From the NCBI RefSeq assembly GCF_037031225.1, contig NZ_JAYEZN010000001.1, positions 2,294,001 through 2,358,000 of the forward strand: a stretch of DNA of 64,000 nucleotides, read 5' to 3'. A program made the position numbers and the translations under genes. Position 1 is the stretch's first letter, and every line of letters begins with the position of its first letter. Positions 27,137 through 35,088 of this stretch are shown here, piece by piece. Below the pieces are notes generated by a model. It was given only the letters and a program-made list of their open reading frames with translations. It ran no database searches and had not been told where the DNA came from. The stretch is from Halorientalis sp. LT38 (lineage in GTDB: Archaea; Halobacteriota; Halobacteria; Halobacteriales; Haloarculaceae).

Positions 27137-27398
27137 GGCTCGATGGTCGCGGTCCCGTCTGAAAACGCTGTCCTCCAGACAGTGGGCGCGAGCGGTGAGG
27201 TTCTCCCGTCGGTCGTGTCTCGCTGCTCGCGGGTCACTTCGTTCCCCGTCACCGGGCGGCTACGCCGCCCGGTTGCCTGCGAGACCGTCGGTCTCGCTTC
27301 GCTCGCTTTTACCGAGGCCTCCCTTCGGTCGGCCTCGCTACTCACGGCTCCCTCCGGTCGCCGTTCGTATTTCCGAGGACTCGCTTCGCTCGTCCTCG
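27137..27398. repeat. Array of four inverted repeats between a peroxiredoxin gene and pheA
   Basis: No gene is supported. Four consecutive inverted repeats occur: ACCGGGCGGC/GCCGCCCGGT at 27251-27273 (10 bp, 3-nt loop), GCGAGACC/GGTCTCGC at 27279-27297, CGAGGCC/GGCCTCG at 27313-27337, and CGAGGAC/GTCCTCG at 27374-27398. The last ends exactly at the pheA stop region. They may act as 3' processing or termination structures for pheA. Confidence 0.7.
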
Positions 27399-28211
27399 CT
27401 ATTCCACCACGTGCTCGGTATCGTACGACCCGAGCCGCCGCACCCACCCGTCTTCGGCGATCGCCTCGATCTCCGTCAGCGCGTCCTGCGTCCGGTCCTC
27501 GTAGAGGCCGGCGGCGATGTCGATGTGGAAGACGTAGTCGCCCAGTCGCTCGCCGCTCGGTCGGGACTCGACGCGCGTCATGTTGATGTCCCGGTCGGCG
27601 AAGGGTTCGAGCAGTTCGAGCAGGAGGCCGGGGTAGTCCACGTTGGGGTAGACGATCAGCGAGGTCTTCCCGCCGCCCTCGGTCCGCTCGGCCGCGGGGG
27701 CGACCACCAGAAACCGCGTCGCGTTGGAGGACTGGTCCTGGATGTCCTCGGCGAGCACCTGTAGCTCCGTGCCGTTGGTCGCGTTCTCGGGGTGGCCGAT
27801 GGCGGCCACGCTCGGGTCGTCGCGGGCGCGTTCGACCCCGCGAGCGGTGGAGGCGACGGCCTCGACCGCGGCGTCGGGATACTCCGCGTCGAGGTAGTTG
27901 CGGCACTGGGCCAGCGCCTGGGCGTGGCTGGCCACCAGGTCGAAACTCTCCCCCTGGGCGAGCAGGGCGTGACGGATGGGGGTGATGAGTTCCTTGACGA
28001 CCGCCACGTCGTACTCGGCGAAGGCGTCCAGCGACTCGGTGACGCTGCCCTCGATGCTGTTCTCGACGGGGACGACGCCGCGGTCGTACTCCCCGCCGGC
28101 GACGGCCTCGACGATGGCGGTCACCGACTCGGTGAAGGCCACCTCGTCGGCGACGGACGTGGCGGCCCGGTGTGAGTAGGTCCCCGCCGGACCGAGCGTG
28201 AGTGCCTTCAT
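27399..28211 (-). CDS. pheA: Prephenate dehydratase
   Basis: 270 residues from the ATG at 28209-28211 (MKALTLGPAGTYSHRAA). It converts prephenate to phenylpyruvate in phenylalanine biosynthesis. The N-terminal catalytic domain includes VVPVENSIEGSVTESLDAF and the threonine-containing NATRFLVV. The C-terminal ACT domain carries GLLLELLEPFADRDINMTRVESRPSGERLGDYVFHIDI, whose ESRP motif belongs to the phenylalanine feedback site. A TACTTTT box about 30 bases upstream suggests leaderless transcription. No leader peptide is visible here, in contrast to pheS. Confidence 0.93.
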   Translation of the reverse strand: MKALTLGPAGTYSHRAATSVADEVAFTESVTAIVEAVAGGEYDRGVVPVENSIEGSVTESLDAFAEYDVAVVKELITPIRHALLAQGESFDLVASHAQALAQCRNYLDAEYPDAAVEAVASTARGVERARDDPSVAAIGHPENATNGTELQVLAEDIQDQSSNATRFLVVAPAAERTEGGGKTSLIVYPNVDYPGLLLELLEPFADRDINMTRVESRPSGERLGDYVFHIDIAAGLYEDRTQDALTEIEAIAEDGWVRRLGSYDTEHVVE

Positions 28212-28266
28212 CGGCGCGCTGTTCGCCCCTGGCGGTGAAAAGTACCGCGGTGTCGTCGCCGGTCGG

Positions 28267-28896
28267 TCACTCGTCGACCAGTTCGGCCACGCGACCGGCG
28301 AGGTACCGACGGATCGCAAGCAGGCAGACGGCGGCGAGGAGCGCGCCGACGGCGAACTCGGCGACCGAGAGGCCGAGCCCCGAGGCCGCGAATGGGTTCC
28401 CGCCGTCCATCGCGCTGACGTAGCGCTCGATCGCCGGGCCGCCGCTCAGGCCCAGCAGGAAGTAGCCGAGCGTGAGCCCGATGGTCAGACCGCCGGTCCC
28501 GAACGCCAGGGCGGAGGCGACTTCCTCCACGTCGACCACGGTGCGGGCCTGCGCCGGGTCCAGCGGGTAGTTGCGGACGCGATAGAGCGTCGCCCCGACG
28601 AGCGTGACGGCCGTGATCGACACGACCGTGGCGCCGGCCAGGCCAAGCACGAGCACCTTCGGGGAGGCGACAGCGGGATCCGGCGACCCGATGAACGGGG
28701 TCGCCGTCGCGGGAAAGGACAGGTAGATCGGGAGGAGCAGCGCCAGCCCGCCGAGCAACAGGCTCTGCCAGCCGAGTTTGGTGATCGTCGACTGGGAGAC
28801 GTACGTCCGTCGGCGGAGGCGCACCCGCTCGTAGGTGGACCCCGAACAGATGGTCGCTGCGAACTCGTCGTCGACGCCGTCGTTCTCGTCGCCCAT
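28267..28896 (-). CDS. Four-helix membrane protein, uncharacterised
   Basis: 209 residues from MGDENDGVDDEF (ATG 28894-28896). A basic segment (RVRLRRRTYVSQSTI) is followed by four hydrophobic segments at about 44-65, 80-103, 130-152 and 176-196. No family motif is recognised. The last residues reach YLAGRVAELVDE. It is on the same strand as pheA, 55 bases upstream of it, so cotranscription is possible. Confidence 0.65.
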   Translation of the reverse strand: MGDENDGVDDEFAATICSGSTYERVRLRRRTYVSQSTITKLGWQSLLLGGLALLLPIYLSFPATATPFIGSPDPAVASPKVLVLGLAGATVVSITAVTLVGATLYRVRNYPLDPAQARTVVDVEEVASALAFGTGGLTIGLTLGYFLLGLSGGPAIERYVSAMDGGNPFAASGLGLSVAEFAVGALLAAVCLLAIRRYLAGRVAELVDE

Positions 28897-28974
28897 TCCT
28901 GGCCGGCTCCGTCGCCCGCCAGTTTCGAAATCGCGAGTATAGTTCTTCTGATTCGCCCGACGGCCTGCCCTCAC

Positions 28975-30399
28975 TCAGCGGTTGAGCGTGTGGATCGCCT
29001 GCCCCATCGCGTTCGCGGCCGCCTCCATCACGGCCTCCGACAGGGTGGGGTGGGTGTGGACCGTCGCGGCCAGATCCTCGAGCGTCGCGCCCATCTCGAC
29101 GGCCAGGCTGACCTCCGCGATCAACTCCGAGGCCTCCGGACTGACGATCTGGGCGCCGAGGACGAACCCCTCCGTGCCGTCCGCGACGATCCGGACGAAC
29201 CCCTCCGCATCGTCGTGTGTGAGCGCGCGCCCGGACGCTCGCAGGGGCAGTTCCCCGACGACGGGGTCGAAGCCCGCCTCCTCGGCCTCGCGTTCGGTCA
29301 TCCCGACCGTCCCGATCTCCGGGTCGGTGAACACCGCCGCGGGGATCGCCTGCTGGTCGAGCGCCGCCGGTTCGCCGGCGATGACCTCCGCTGCGACCTC
29401 GCCGGCTTTCATGCCTTCGTGGGCGAGCATCGGCTCGCCGGCCACGTCGCCGACGGCGAAGACGTGCTCGACGTTCGTCCGCGCCCGGTCGTCGGTGGGC
29501 ACGAACCCGTCGTCGTCGGTCTCGACGCCCGCCGCGTCCAGGCCGACGGTGTCGGTCACCGGTTCTCGACCCACGGCGACCAGCGCCTTCGTCGCGTCGT
29601 ACTCCGAGACCGAGCCGTCCTCGCCCTCGGTGACGACGGTCAGCCCCTCGTCGCGTTCGGTCCAGTCCGCGGCGGCCTCGCCGAAGTGGAAGTCGATGCC
29701 GAGTTCCTGGGCGCGTTGCGTGACGACGCGGGTCACGTCCGCCTCGTAGCCGGGGAGGGCCTGATCGAGCGCCTCGACCACCGTCACGTCACTGCCGGCC
29801 TTCGCGTAGACCGTCGCCAGTTCCATGCCGATGTAGCCGGCGCCGACCACGAGCAGGCTGTCCGGCACAGATTGGAGCGCGAGCGCCCCGCGCGAGGAGA
29901 GGATCCGCTCGCCGTCGAAGGGCAGCGACGGAAGTTCGACGGGTCGGCTCCCCGTCGCCACGACGGCGTGTTCGAACTCGACGGACTCGGAGCCCTGGCC
30001 TTCGCCGCCGTGGGCGATCCGCGCCGTGTTCTCGTCGGCGAACTCCGCAGTGCCCTCGATCATGTTGACGCCGTTGCCCTTGCAGAGGCGCTCGACGCCG
30101 GTCGTGAGCTGATCGACCACCTCGTCCTTCCACGCGCTCATCCCGGCCATGTCGATCGCCGGGTCGGCGTGGACGCCCATGTGCTCGGCCTCGCGGGCGT
30201 CGTTGGCCACGTCCGTCGCGGAGATGAGTGCCTTCGAGGGAATACAGCCGTGATTGAGACAGGTGCCCCCGTAGGCGTCTTTCTCGACGAGGGTGACGTC
30301 CAGGTCGAGCTGGGCGGCGCGGATCGCCGCCACGTAGCCTCCTGGGCCCGCGCCGATTACCAGTACGTCGGTGCCAGTCGCGATGTCGCCGACAACCAT
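28975..30399 (-). CDS. lpdA: Dihydrolipoyl dehydrogenase (E3)
   Basis: 474 residues from the ATG at 30397-30399 (MVVGDIATGTDVLVIGAGPGGYVAA). This FAD enzyme re-oxidises the dihydrolipoyl arms of 2-oxoacid dehydrogenase complexes. The FAD motif GAGPGGY and redox-active pair GGTCLNHGCIPSK are clear. The NAD-binding motif VVGAGYIGMELATVYAKAGSDVTVVE is central. The C-terminal interface domain carries HTHPTLSEAVMEAA with the catalytic histidine. It is separated from the E2 gene by an opposite-strand gene (30473-31009), so it needs its own promoter, which must lie in the 73-bp divergent gap. Confidence 0.94.
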   Translation of the reverse strand: MVVGDIATGTDVLVIGAGPGGYVAAIRAAQLDLDVTLVEKDAYGGTCLNHGCIPSKALISATDVANDAREAEHMGVHADPAIDMAGMSAWKDEVVDQLTTGVERLCKGNGVNMIEGTAEFADENTARIAHGGEGQGSESVEFEHAVVATGSRPVELPSLPFDGERILSSRGALALQSVPDSLLVVGAGYIGMELATVYAKAGSDVTVVEALDQALPGYEADVTRVVTQRAQELGIDFHFGEAAADWTERDEGLTVVTEGEDGSVSEYDATKALVAVGREPVTDTVGLDAAGVETDDDGFVPTDDRARTNVEHVFAVGDVAGEPMLAHEGMKAGEVAAEVIAGEPAALDQQAIPAAVFTDPEIGTVGMTEREAEEAGFDPVVGELPLRASGRALTHDDAEGFVRIVADGTEGFVLGAQIVSPEASELIAEVSLAVEMGATLEDLAATVHTHPTLSEAVMEAAANAMGQAIHTLNR

Positions 30400-30472
30400 A
30401 CCCCCGGCAACGCACCCCTGGGGTTTGAGGTTGCGGGTTGGGTTTATCCGCCGCCGGCCCGAAATTTCGCCT

Positions 30473-31009
30473 GTGGAAGACCAACTGTTCTCGCGGACCG
30501 ACCGCCGCGATGCCGCGGAGACCGCGGCCCTGCTCCGCTCGCTCGCCGACGACCTCGAATCCGGGATCGGCTTCGACGCCCTGGCGGGCGAAGACGTCGA
30601 CCTCGGCGTTCCGACCGAGATGACCGTCGAGTTCGAGGTCGACCGGGTGACGACCGAGACGGGCGAGGACGAACGCGAACTGGAAGTGGAACTGACGTGG
30701 GACCCGGCCGACGAGCGCGAGGCCGACGTGGCCCAGACGGCAGGGACCGACGGCCCGCCCACGACGGACGCCGCCGACACGCCCGCGGGCCCGACGAACG
30801 CGCCGGGCGCGGTCGCAGGGATCGACTCGCAGGCCGATTTCGAGGTGTACCGGGACAAGGCCGACGAGTGGCGCTGGCGGCTCCGCCACCGCAACGGCAA
30901 CATCGTCGCCGACAGCGGCGAGGGCTACGCCCGCAAGCGCGGGGCGATAAACGGCCTGGAGAGCGTCCAGCGCAACGCGCCGGGCGCGGACGTGGAGATC
31001 GACGAGTAG
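30473..31009 (+). CDS. Amphi-Trp / DUF1508 (HVO_2922-like) protein
   Basis: 178 residues from a GTG at 30473. The GTG is chosen because a TTTAT box at 30443-30447 lies 30 bases upstream (leaderless spacing) and the protein sequence begins MEDQLFSRTDRRDAAE. The N-terminal part (about 1-80) resembles the amphi-Trp domain. After a Thr/Ala/Pro linker, the C-terminal 55 residues (DFEVYRDKADEWRWRLRHRNGNIVADSGEGYARKRGAINGLESV) form a DUF1508/YegP-like module. Function unknown. It sits on the opposite strand between lpdA and the E2 gene. Confidence 0.78.
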   Translation: MEDQLFSRTDRRDAAETAALLRSLADDLESGIGFDALAGEDVDLGVPTEMTVEFEVDRVTTETGEDERELEVELTWDPADEREADVAQTAGTDGPPTTDAADTPAGPTNAPGAVAGIDSQADFEVYRDKADEWRWRLRHRNGNIVADSGEGYARKRGAINGLESVQRNAPGADVEIDE

Positions 31010-31016
31010 CGCGGCG

Positions 31017-32687
31017 CTACTCTAGCAAGAGTAGCGTCGGGTCGCGCAGGTACTCCTTGAGGGTGTTCGTGAACCGGGCAGCCTCCGCGCCGTCGATGAC
31101 CCGGTGGTCGATCGACAGCGAGAGCGTCATGACGTGGCGCGGGACGACCTCGTCGGTCCCATCCTCTCCAGTTACCACCCACGGCCGCTTCTGCACGGCT
31201 CCGAGGCCGAGAATTGCGGTCTCCGGGTAGTTGATGATCGGCGTGGCGTACTCCCCGCCGATGGCCCCGAAGTTCGTGATCGTGAAGGTCCCGCCCTGCA
31301 TCTCCTCCCTGCTGATCGAGCGGTCACGGGCTTTCCCGACGAGTTCGTTCGCCTCGCCGGCGATGTCGAGGAGGGACTTCTCGCCGGCGCCCTTCACGAC
31401 TGGCACCATCAGCCCCGCGTCGGTGGCGGTGGCGACGCCGACGTTGTACTCGCCGCGGGTGACGATCTCCTCGTTTTCCTCGTCGAGCTGTGAGTTCAGG
31501 ATGGGGTACTCCCGGAGGGCGGCGACGACGGCCTTCACGACGAAGGGGAGGTAGGTGAGCTTGATCCCCCGCTCGGCGGCGCGGTCGGCGAGGTCCTCGC
31601 GGGCCTCGACCAGCCGGGTCACGTCCACCCGGTCGTGGTGGGTGACGTGGGGCGCGGTGAACTTCGAGCGCTCCATCTGCTGGCCGATGGTCCGGCGGAC
31701 GCCGCGGTAGGGGATGCGTTCGTCGGCCTGGACGGCGGTGGGCGAGGCGGCGTCGCTGCCGTTCTCGCCGCCGCCCGCGACGGCCGTCGCGTCGGCTTGC
31801 TGTGCGGCCCGCTGGCGCTCGGCGTACTCCCGGACCGCCTCGGTGGTCACCAGGGCCTCGCCCTCTCGCTCCTCGGTCGCGGGCACGGCGTCGATGTCCA
31901 CGTCGAGTTCCTTCGCGACGCCCCGGGTCGCCGGGGTCGCCAGCGTCCGGTCGCGCGCAGGTGATTCCGGCGAGGCCGCGCCTTCCGTGGTCGGTTGCGT
32001 CCCCTCGGCCACGGTCGGCTGCGCGCCGCCCAGGGGTTCCTCGGCCTCGGCGATGGCGGCTTCGCGGTCGTCGTCGTCGTCGATCTCGCTCGGCTCCGCG
32101 GCGGGTTCGCCCTCGTTCGCCTCGGCCGCGGCCGGTTCCGTCTCGGCCTCGCTGGCCTGCTCGTCGGGTTCGGCCGCGGCGTGAACGTCCATCGTGGTGA
32201 CCCGGCCACCCGGTCCGGACCCGTCGACGGCGGCGAGATCCACGCCGAGTTCGCGGGCCAGGCGGCGAGCGCTGGGTGCGGCGAACACCCGGCCGCCCGT
32301 CGCTCCGTTCGCGCTGGGGCCTGCTTCGGCGCCCGTTTCGGCGGCCTCCGAGGCTGTGGCGTCGGCCGTGGCGTCCGTCGCCGCCTCCGAGTCCTCGCCT
32401 TCCACAGAGTCGGACTCCGTCCGACTTGCTCCCGACTCGCTTCGCTCGTCGGGAACCTCGAAGACGATGATTACCTCTCCGACGGGGACGACCTCGCCGG
32501 CCTCGGCTCGCAGCTCTTTGACCGTCCCGTTCACCGGGGAGGGGACCTCGACGACGGCCTTGTCGGTCTCGACCTCCGCGACGGGCTGGTCCTCGGAGAC
32601 GGGGTCGCCCGGTTCGACCAGCCACTGGACGATCTCGCCCTCGGCGACGCCCTCGCCCACGTCTGGGAGTTTGAACTCGACGGGCAT
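31017..32687 (-). CDS. Dihydrolipoamide acyltransferase (E2) of the 2-oxoacid dehydrogenase complex
   Basis: 556 residues. Order: a lipoyl domain (1-78; lipoylated Lys in VETDKAVVEVPSP), an Ala/Glu linker, a first peripheral-subunit-binding domain (FAAPSARRLARELGVDLAAVDGSGPGGRVTTMDV), another linker, a second and partly degenerate one (LATPATRGVAKELDVDIDAV) and the catalytic domain from about residue 325, with catalytic DHRVIDGAEAARF. Two binding domains are unusual compared with the one found in many archaeal E2 proteins. It overlaps the E1 operon spacing (one base to E1beta). Its lipoyl cofactor is made by lipA at 38557. Confidence 0.92.
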   Translation of the reverse strand: MPVEFKLPDVGEGVAEGEIVQWLVEPGDPVSEDQPVAEVETDKAVVEVPSPVNGTVKELRAEAGEVVPVGEVIIVFEVPDERSESGASRTESDSVEGEDSEAATDATADATASEAAETGAEAGPSANGATGGRVFAAPSARRLARELGVDLAAVDGSGPGGRVTTMDVHAAAEPDEQASEAETEPAAAEANEGEPAAEPSEIDDDDDREAAIAEAEEPLGGAQPTVAEGTQPTTEGAASPESPARDRTLATPATRGVAKELDVDIDAVPATEEREGEALVTTEAVREYAERQRAAQQADATAVAGGGENGSDAASPTAVQADERIPYRGVRRTIGQQMERSKFTAPHVTHHDRVDVTRLVEAREDLADRAAERGIKLTYLPFVVKAVVAALREYPILNSQLDEENEEIVTRGEYNVGVATATDAGLMVPVVKGAGEKSLLDIAGEANELVGKARDRSISREEMQGGTFTITNFGAIGGEYATPIINYPETAILGLGAVQKRPWVVTGEDGTDEVVPRHVMTLSLSIDHRVIDGAEAARFTNTLKEYLRDPTLLLLE

Positions 32688-32688
32688 G

Positions 32689-33696
32689 TCAGAACTCCGC
32701 AGTCTCCCGGATGCCGTCCTCGATGCGGGCGGCCTCGGGCAGGTAGTAGTCCTCCAGCGCGTAGAGCGGGTAGGGCGTGTCGAAGCCCGTCACGCGGTTG
32801 ATCGGGGCCTCCTGGTAGAGGAGGACGTCCTCCTGGATGGTGGCGATGATCTCGCCGGCGAGGCCCCCCGTCTTCGGGGCCTCGTGGACGACGACGGCGC
32901 GGCCGGTCTTCCGGAAGGACTCGAGGATGGCCTCCTCGTCCATCGGCGAGAGCGTCCGGAGGTCGACCACCTCGCAGTCGATACCCTCCTCGGCGAGGTT
33001 CTCGGCGGCCTCCATCGTCGGGCGGGTCATCGCGCCCCAGGTGAACACGGAGACGTCTTCGCCCTCGCGGCGGACGGCGGCCTCGCCGAGTGGGACGGTG
33101 TAAGGCTCGTCGGGCACCTCCTCGCGGAACGCGCGGTAGATGAGCTTCGGTTCGAGGAAGATCACGGGGTCGGGGTCGCGGATAGCCGAGGCCAGCAGCC
33201 CCTTGGTGTCGTAGGGGGTCGAGGGGATCACCACCTTGAGGCCGGGTTCGTGGACGAAGAAGGCCTCCTTGGACTCGGAGTGGTGTTCGGGTGCGCGGAT
33301 GCCGCCGCCGTAGGGCGCCCGGATCACGAGCGGGCAGGTGAAGCGGCCGCGGCTGCGGGTGCGCATCCGGGCGGCGTGGGAGACGATCTGGTCGAAGGCG
33401 GGGTAGATGAACCCCATGAACTGGATCTCGGGCACGGGGCGGAGGCCGTAGGCGGCCATGCCGACGGCAGTGCCGACGATGCCCGACTCCGCCAGGGGCG
33501 TGTCGATCACCCGGTCACCGCCGAACTCGTCGATGAGGCCCTGTGTGGCCCGGAAGACGCCGCCGTTCTCGCCGACGTCCTCGCCCATCACGAGCACGTC
33601 CTCGTCGCGTTGCATCTCGCCGTACAGCCCGTCGCGGACGGCCTGTACGAGCGTCAACTCCTGTGCCTCGGTCTCGGTGTCGGTTGCCTGGCTCAT
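32689..33696 (-). CDS. pdhB: Pyruvate (2-oxoacid) dehydrogenase E1 beta subunit
   Basis: 335 residues. With E1alpha it decarboxylates the 2-oxoacid using thiamine diphosphate and passes the acyl group to E2. Motifs are MGEDVGENGGVFRATQGL, DTPLAESGIVGTAVGMAAYGLRPVPEIQF and SHAARMRTRSRGRFTCPLVIRAPYGGGIRAPEHHSES. The genes E1alpha-E1beta-E2 are adjacent with one-base gaps, clearly one operon. Whether the substrate is pyruvate or a branched-chain acid cannot be told from motifs alone; in several haloarchaea the in vivo substrate of such complexes is unproven. Confidence 0.92.
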   Translation of the reverse strand: MSQATDTETEAQELTLVQAVRDGLYGEMQRDEDVLVMGEDVGENGGVFRATQGLIDEFGGDRVIDTPLAESGIVGTAVGMAAYGLRPVPEIQFMGFIYPAFDQIVSHAARMRTRSRGRFTCPLVIRAPYGGGIRAPEHHSESKEAFFVHEPGLKVVIPSTPYDTKGLLASAIRDPDPVIFLEPKLIYRAFREEVPDEPYTVPLGEAAVRREGEDVSVFTWGAMTRPTMEAAENLAEEGIDCEVVDLRTLSPMDEEAILESFRKTGRAVVVHEAPKTGGLAGEIIATIQEDVLLYQEAPINRVTGFDTPYPLYALEDYYLPEAARIEDGIRETAEF

Positions 33697-33697
33697 G

Positions 33698-34804
33698 TTA
33701 TTCGAGGAGGGCGTCGTCGCCGTGGGTCTCTCTGATGCGCTCGAAGTACTCCAGCTGCTGCTGTAAGCGTTTGGGCATGTCCGCGTAGACGTGTGCGAAC
33801 AACTCCGTCGGTTCCGGTCGCGTGACGGATTCGGCGGCCTCGATGGCCTCGGCCACGCGGTCCTCGTTCTCGCGCTCGATGGCGTCGATCCGCTCGTCGT
33901 CGAGCAACCCTCGCTCGACGAGGAAGTTCTCCAGTCGCGGGATCGGGTCCTTGCGCTTCCACTCCTCGACCTCCGCGTCGTCGCGGTACACCGAGGGGTC
34001 GTCGGCCGTCGTGTGCGCGCCGAAGCGGTACTGGACCGCCTCGATCATTGTCGGCCGCAACTCCTCCTCCGGCGGGTCTCTGGCCTTCTCGACGGCTTCA
34101 CGGGTCACCTGGTAGACGGCGAGGGGGTCCATGCCGTCCACCTGGACGCCCTCGAAGCCGTAGGCGTGGGCCTTCTGGGCTAGCGTCGCGCTCGCGGTCT
34201 GGCGCTCCCGGGGCACCGAGATGGCCCACTGGTTGTTGTTGCAGAAGAAGACCGTGGGCGTGTCGAACACGCCGGCGAAGTTGAGCCCCTCGTGGAAGTC
34301 GCCCTCGCTGGTCGCGCCGTCCCCGAAGTAACAGAGGAAAGCTTTGTGCTCGCCCTTGAGTTTCGAGGCCCAGGCCGCCCCCGTCGCGTGGGGGATCTGG
34401 GTCGCGATGGGGACCGCCATCGTGAACATCGCCACGTCCTCCGGGATCGCGTTCCCGGCCTCGTGGCCCATCCAGAACAGGAGGACCTGTTTTAGCGGAA
34501 CCCCACGCACGAGCGCCGCGCCGGCCTCCCGGTAGCTCGGAAAGAGCCAGTCCTCGTCGGCCAGTGCGTGGGCGCTCCCGACCTGCGAGGCCTCCTGGCC
34601 GGAGAGTGGCGGATAGGTGCCCATGCGGCCCTGCCGCTGGAGCGACACCGCCCGCCGGTCGAAGTGGCGGGCTAACCTGATCTCTCGGTACATCTCGACG
34701 AGGACGTCGTCGTCGATCTCGGGAACCGTCGCGCCCTCCCTGACCTGGCCCGTCTCGTCGAGGATCTCGACCCGTTCGCCCGGGTCACGCTGCAGGGTGC
34801 TCAT
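33698..34804 (-). CDS. pdhA: Pyruvate (2-oxoacid) dehydrogenase E1 alpha subunit
   Basis: 368 residues from the ATG at 34802-34804 ([15 protein letters not shown]), the first gene of the operon. The thiamine-diphosphate motif is [36 protein letters not shown]. The regulatory-loop region reads [16 protein letters not shown]. The longer frame to 35014 has no family counterpart and would run through an AT-rich promoter patch. An AAAAACCTATTACC box on the minus strand about 45 bases upstream of the start is a promoter candidate for the operon. Confidence 0.93.
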   Translation of the reverse strand: MSTLQRDPGERVEILDETGQVREGATVPEIDDDVLVEMYREIRLARHFDRRAVSLQRQGRMGTYPPLSGQEASQVGSAHALADEDWLFPSYREAGAALVRGVPLKQVLLFWMGHEAGNAIPEDVAMFTMAVPIATQIPHATGAAWASKLKGEHKAFLCYFGDGATSEGDFHEGLNFAGVFDTPTVFFCNNNQWAISVPRERQTASATLAQKAHAYGFEGVQVDGMDPLAVYQVTREAVEKARDPPEEELRPTMIEAVQYRFGAHTTADDPSVYRDDAEVEEWKRKDPIPRLENFLVERGLLDDERIDAIERENEDRVAEAIEAAESVTRPEPTELFAHVYADMPKRLQQQLEYFERIRETHGDDALLE

Positions 34805-35088
34805 ATCGCCCTCCGACAACACATACCACACACGTCGCGTCCCTCGGTAATAGGTTTTTGGCAAATAGCTTTCGTTACCATCTAATCTTGCCCGGTGGAC
34901 TGGACGCGACCGCAGACCGATCCGCCCAAAATACGAAATTCGGCGCTCAGATGCCGGAAGAACTGAATGCGCGTGGAATTCCCTCGTCCGGGCCGGTCGC
35001 TGTCCGGAAACCACCGACGGGGCGGCGCTGGTGCTGGTTCGAGCCGAGGAGAATCGAAAACGCGTTACAGGCTAGTGTCGGCCTCGGG
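34805..35088. other. Intergenic region with the pdh operon promoter
   Basis: 284 bases without a gene. AT-rich patches at about 34845-34890 (AATAGGTTTTTGGCAAATAG) provide the minus-strand promoter of the pdh operon. The remainder holds the 3' side of the secreted-protein gene that ends at 35089. No repeats or RNA genes are seen. Confidence 0.45.

Noticed and set aside
28198-31230. 1010-residue plus-strand open frame over lpdA
   Set aside because: It is antisense to dihydrolipoyl dehydrogenase, which has full FAD and CxxxxC motifs on the minus strand.
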